A DNA stretch of 5,082 nt from Candidatus Zixiibacteriota bacterium. GTDB taxonomy: Bacteria > Zixibacteria > MSB-5A5 > JAABVY01. The first letter of the stretch is position 1. The number at the start of each line of letters is the position of its first letter. The notes under the pieces are model-generated. The model saw only the letters and a list, made by a program, of their open reading frames with translations. It was not told the DNA's origin and ran no database searches. Both the position numbers and the translations under genes were made by a program. The stretch is taken from contig JAABVY010000303.1 of NCBI GenBank assembly GCA_011777135.1, positions 1-5,082 on the forward strand, given 5' to 3'. Below, in pieces: positions 4,373-5,082 of this stretch.

Positions 4373-5082
4373 TCAATGTCCTGTTATTTTTCGCGATGTT
4401 TTCCCGGCCAGCCTGAATTTGTAAATCATGATCCGCCCGGCCATCAACGCGAAAAAGTATATATTAAATAATACAGTTATAATGAATAAAGCAAGCGCCG
4501 GGTTTCCGAAAATGAAACACAAACAAAAAACAAATATGTGCGTCCCGAAGCACAAAAGTGAATTCAATGTGAGAAATGTCTTATCACGATACCATCTATT
4601 TGGATCAAATTCCGGATAGACGTTCAGAATTGAAATCGAAATGTTGTCGATCTGTTTTATGAGCATATCCTGCCAGCCGTACAACGCCCTGTATAACAGT
4701 CTCAAAATTTTTACTGCCCGAGTATCCCTTTCATCCTGTTTCTTTTCTTCCAGCCGGGCGCCGAGAGGTTGCTCAATGCTTTCGGCATACTTAAGCTGGT
4801 AATAGTTGAAATAGGAACATTGAATAAAGAGGCTGAACCAGGTCAAAACACCGAGGATGATATAAAGGCTGCTGTCAATAGATGTATAAGATCTAATTGC
4901 AATAACAGTTATCAATACTGTCAGTACCAGCATATCACCCAGAGAGTCCATAAAACGTCCAAGCCGCGATGTCATACCCCTGAGGCGTGCAAGGGAGCCG
5001 TCGGAGGCATCGCAGACATCGCGTAGATGCAGGAGTATCGCCGCGATGATCAGTTTATTATACCACAGGAATGCGCTCGATG
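4373..5082 (-). CDS. CDP-alcohol phosphatidyltransferase family membrane protein (start outside window)
   Basis: The frame is open from the right edge to TGA 4375-4373, giving 235 visible residues. Residues 24-49 hold the complete family signature D24-x2-D27-G-x2-A31-R32-x8-G41-x3-D45-x3-D49, the metal-binding site that transfers a phospho-alcohol group from a CDP-activated donor in the inner membrane. A hydrophobic helix precedes it (about 4-19), and further helices lie near 49-63, 71-89, 168-192 and 193-215. Between them (about 95-165) is a long polar loop rich in K, E and R, unusual for short PgsA or PssA enzymes. The product lipid cannot be told from the motif. An ATG at 4975 inside the motif is not the true start, since it would discard the first two aspartates. 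The stop lies two bases before the PTPS ATG, so it is probably the promoter-proximal gene of the pterin operon or part of a longer one. Confidence 0.88.
   Translation of the reverse strand, partial: SSAFLWYNKLIIAAILLHLRDVCDASDGSLARLRGMTSRLGRFMDSLGDMLVLTVLITVIAIRSYTSIDSSLYIILGVLTWFSLFIQCSYFNYYQLKYAESIEQPLGARLEEKKQDERDTRAVKILRLLYRALYGWQDMLIKQIDNISISILNVYPEFDPNRWYRDKTFLTLNSLLCFGTHIFVFCLCFIFGNPALALFIITVLFNIYFFALMAGRIMIYKFRLAGKTSRKITGH
4379..4382 (-). promoter_or_regulatory. Ribosome binding site that decides the PTPS start
   Basis: On the minus strand AGGA (4382-4379) lies within the last codons of the phosphatidyltransferase gene, eight bases from ATG 4370 and only two from TTG 4376. This favours the ATG. 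Confidence 0.6.

Overview
The window is bacterial: short intergenic gaps, Shine-Dalgarno sites before nearly every gene, tightly packed co-oriented genes and rho-independent terminators. The organism cannot be named from this sequence. Moderate GC, several long palindromic intergenic elements and a pterin gene set otherwise best known from green sulfur bacteria, cyanobacteria and animals suggest an environmental, probably uncultured Gram-negative lineage (inference; an FCB-group candidate phylum is only an impression).

Layout. Positions 1-298 (minus strand, running off the left edge) hold the N-terminal winged-helix domain of an Mrr-type restriction protein. A 448-base gap follows, partly filled with decayed palindromic and repeated sequence. 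A small two-helix membrane protein with a coiled-coil tail (747-1004, plus) ends at a good intrinsic terminator. Next comes a divergent pair: a small single-domain cupin (minus) and an OsmC-family protein (plus). Their shared 232-base spacer contains a long imperfect inverted repeat and, unexpectedly, a strong terminator hairpin just before the osmC-like start codon. A 42-base extended palindrome and a second hairpin separate the OsmC-like gene from the right half.

The right half (2359-5082, minus) is one compact operon, read right to left: a CDP-alcohol phosphatidyltransferase (start outside the window), a 6-pyruvoyl-tetrahydropterin synthase, a FolE2-type GTP cyclohydrolase, and a short-chain dehydrogenase/reductase. 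Junctions are 2 nt, 0 nt and a 1-nt overlap. GTP cyclohydrolase, PTPS and an SDR with the role of sepiapterin reductase are exactly the three steps GTP -> 7,8-dihydroneopterin triphosphate -> 6-pyruvoyl-tetrahydropterin -> tetrahydrobiopterin. The PTPS has the C-x5-HGH spacing of animal biopterin-forming enzymes and not the C-x3-HGH of QueD, and no queC or queE is adjacent. The main proposal is therefore a compact bacterial tetrahydrobiopterin (or related tetrahydropterin) operon built on FolE2 in place of FolE, coupled to a membrane phospholipid-type enzyme.
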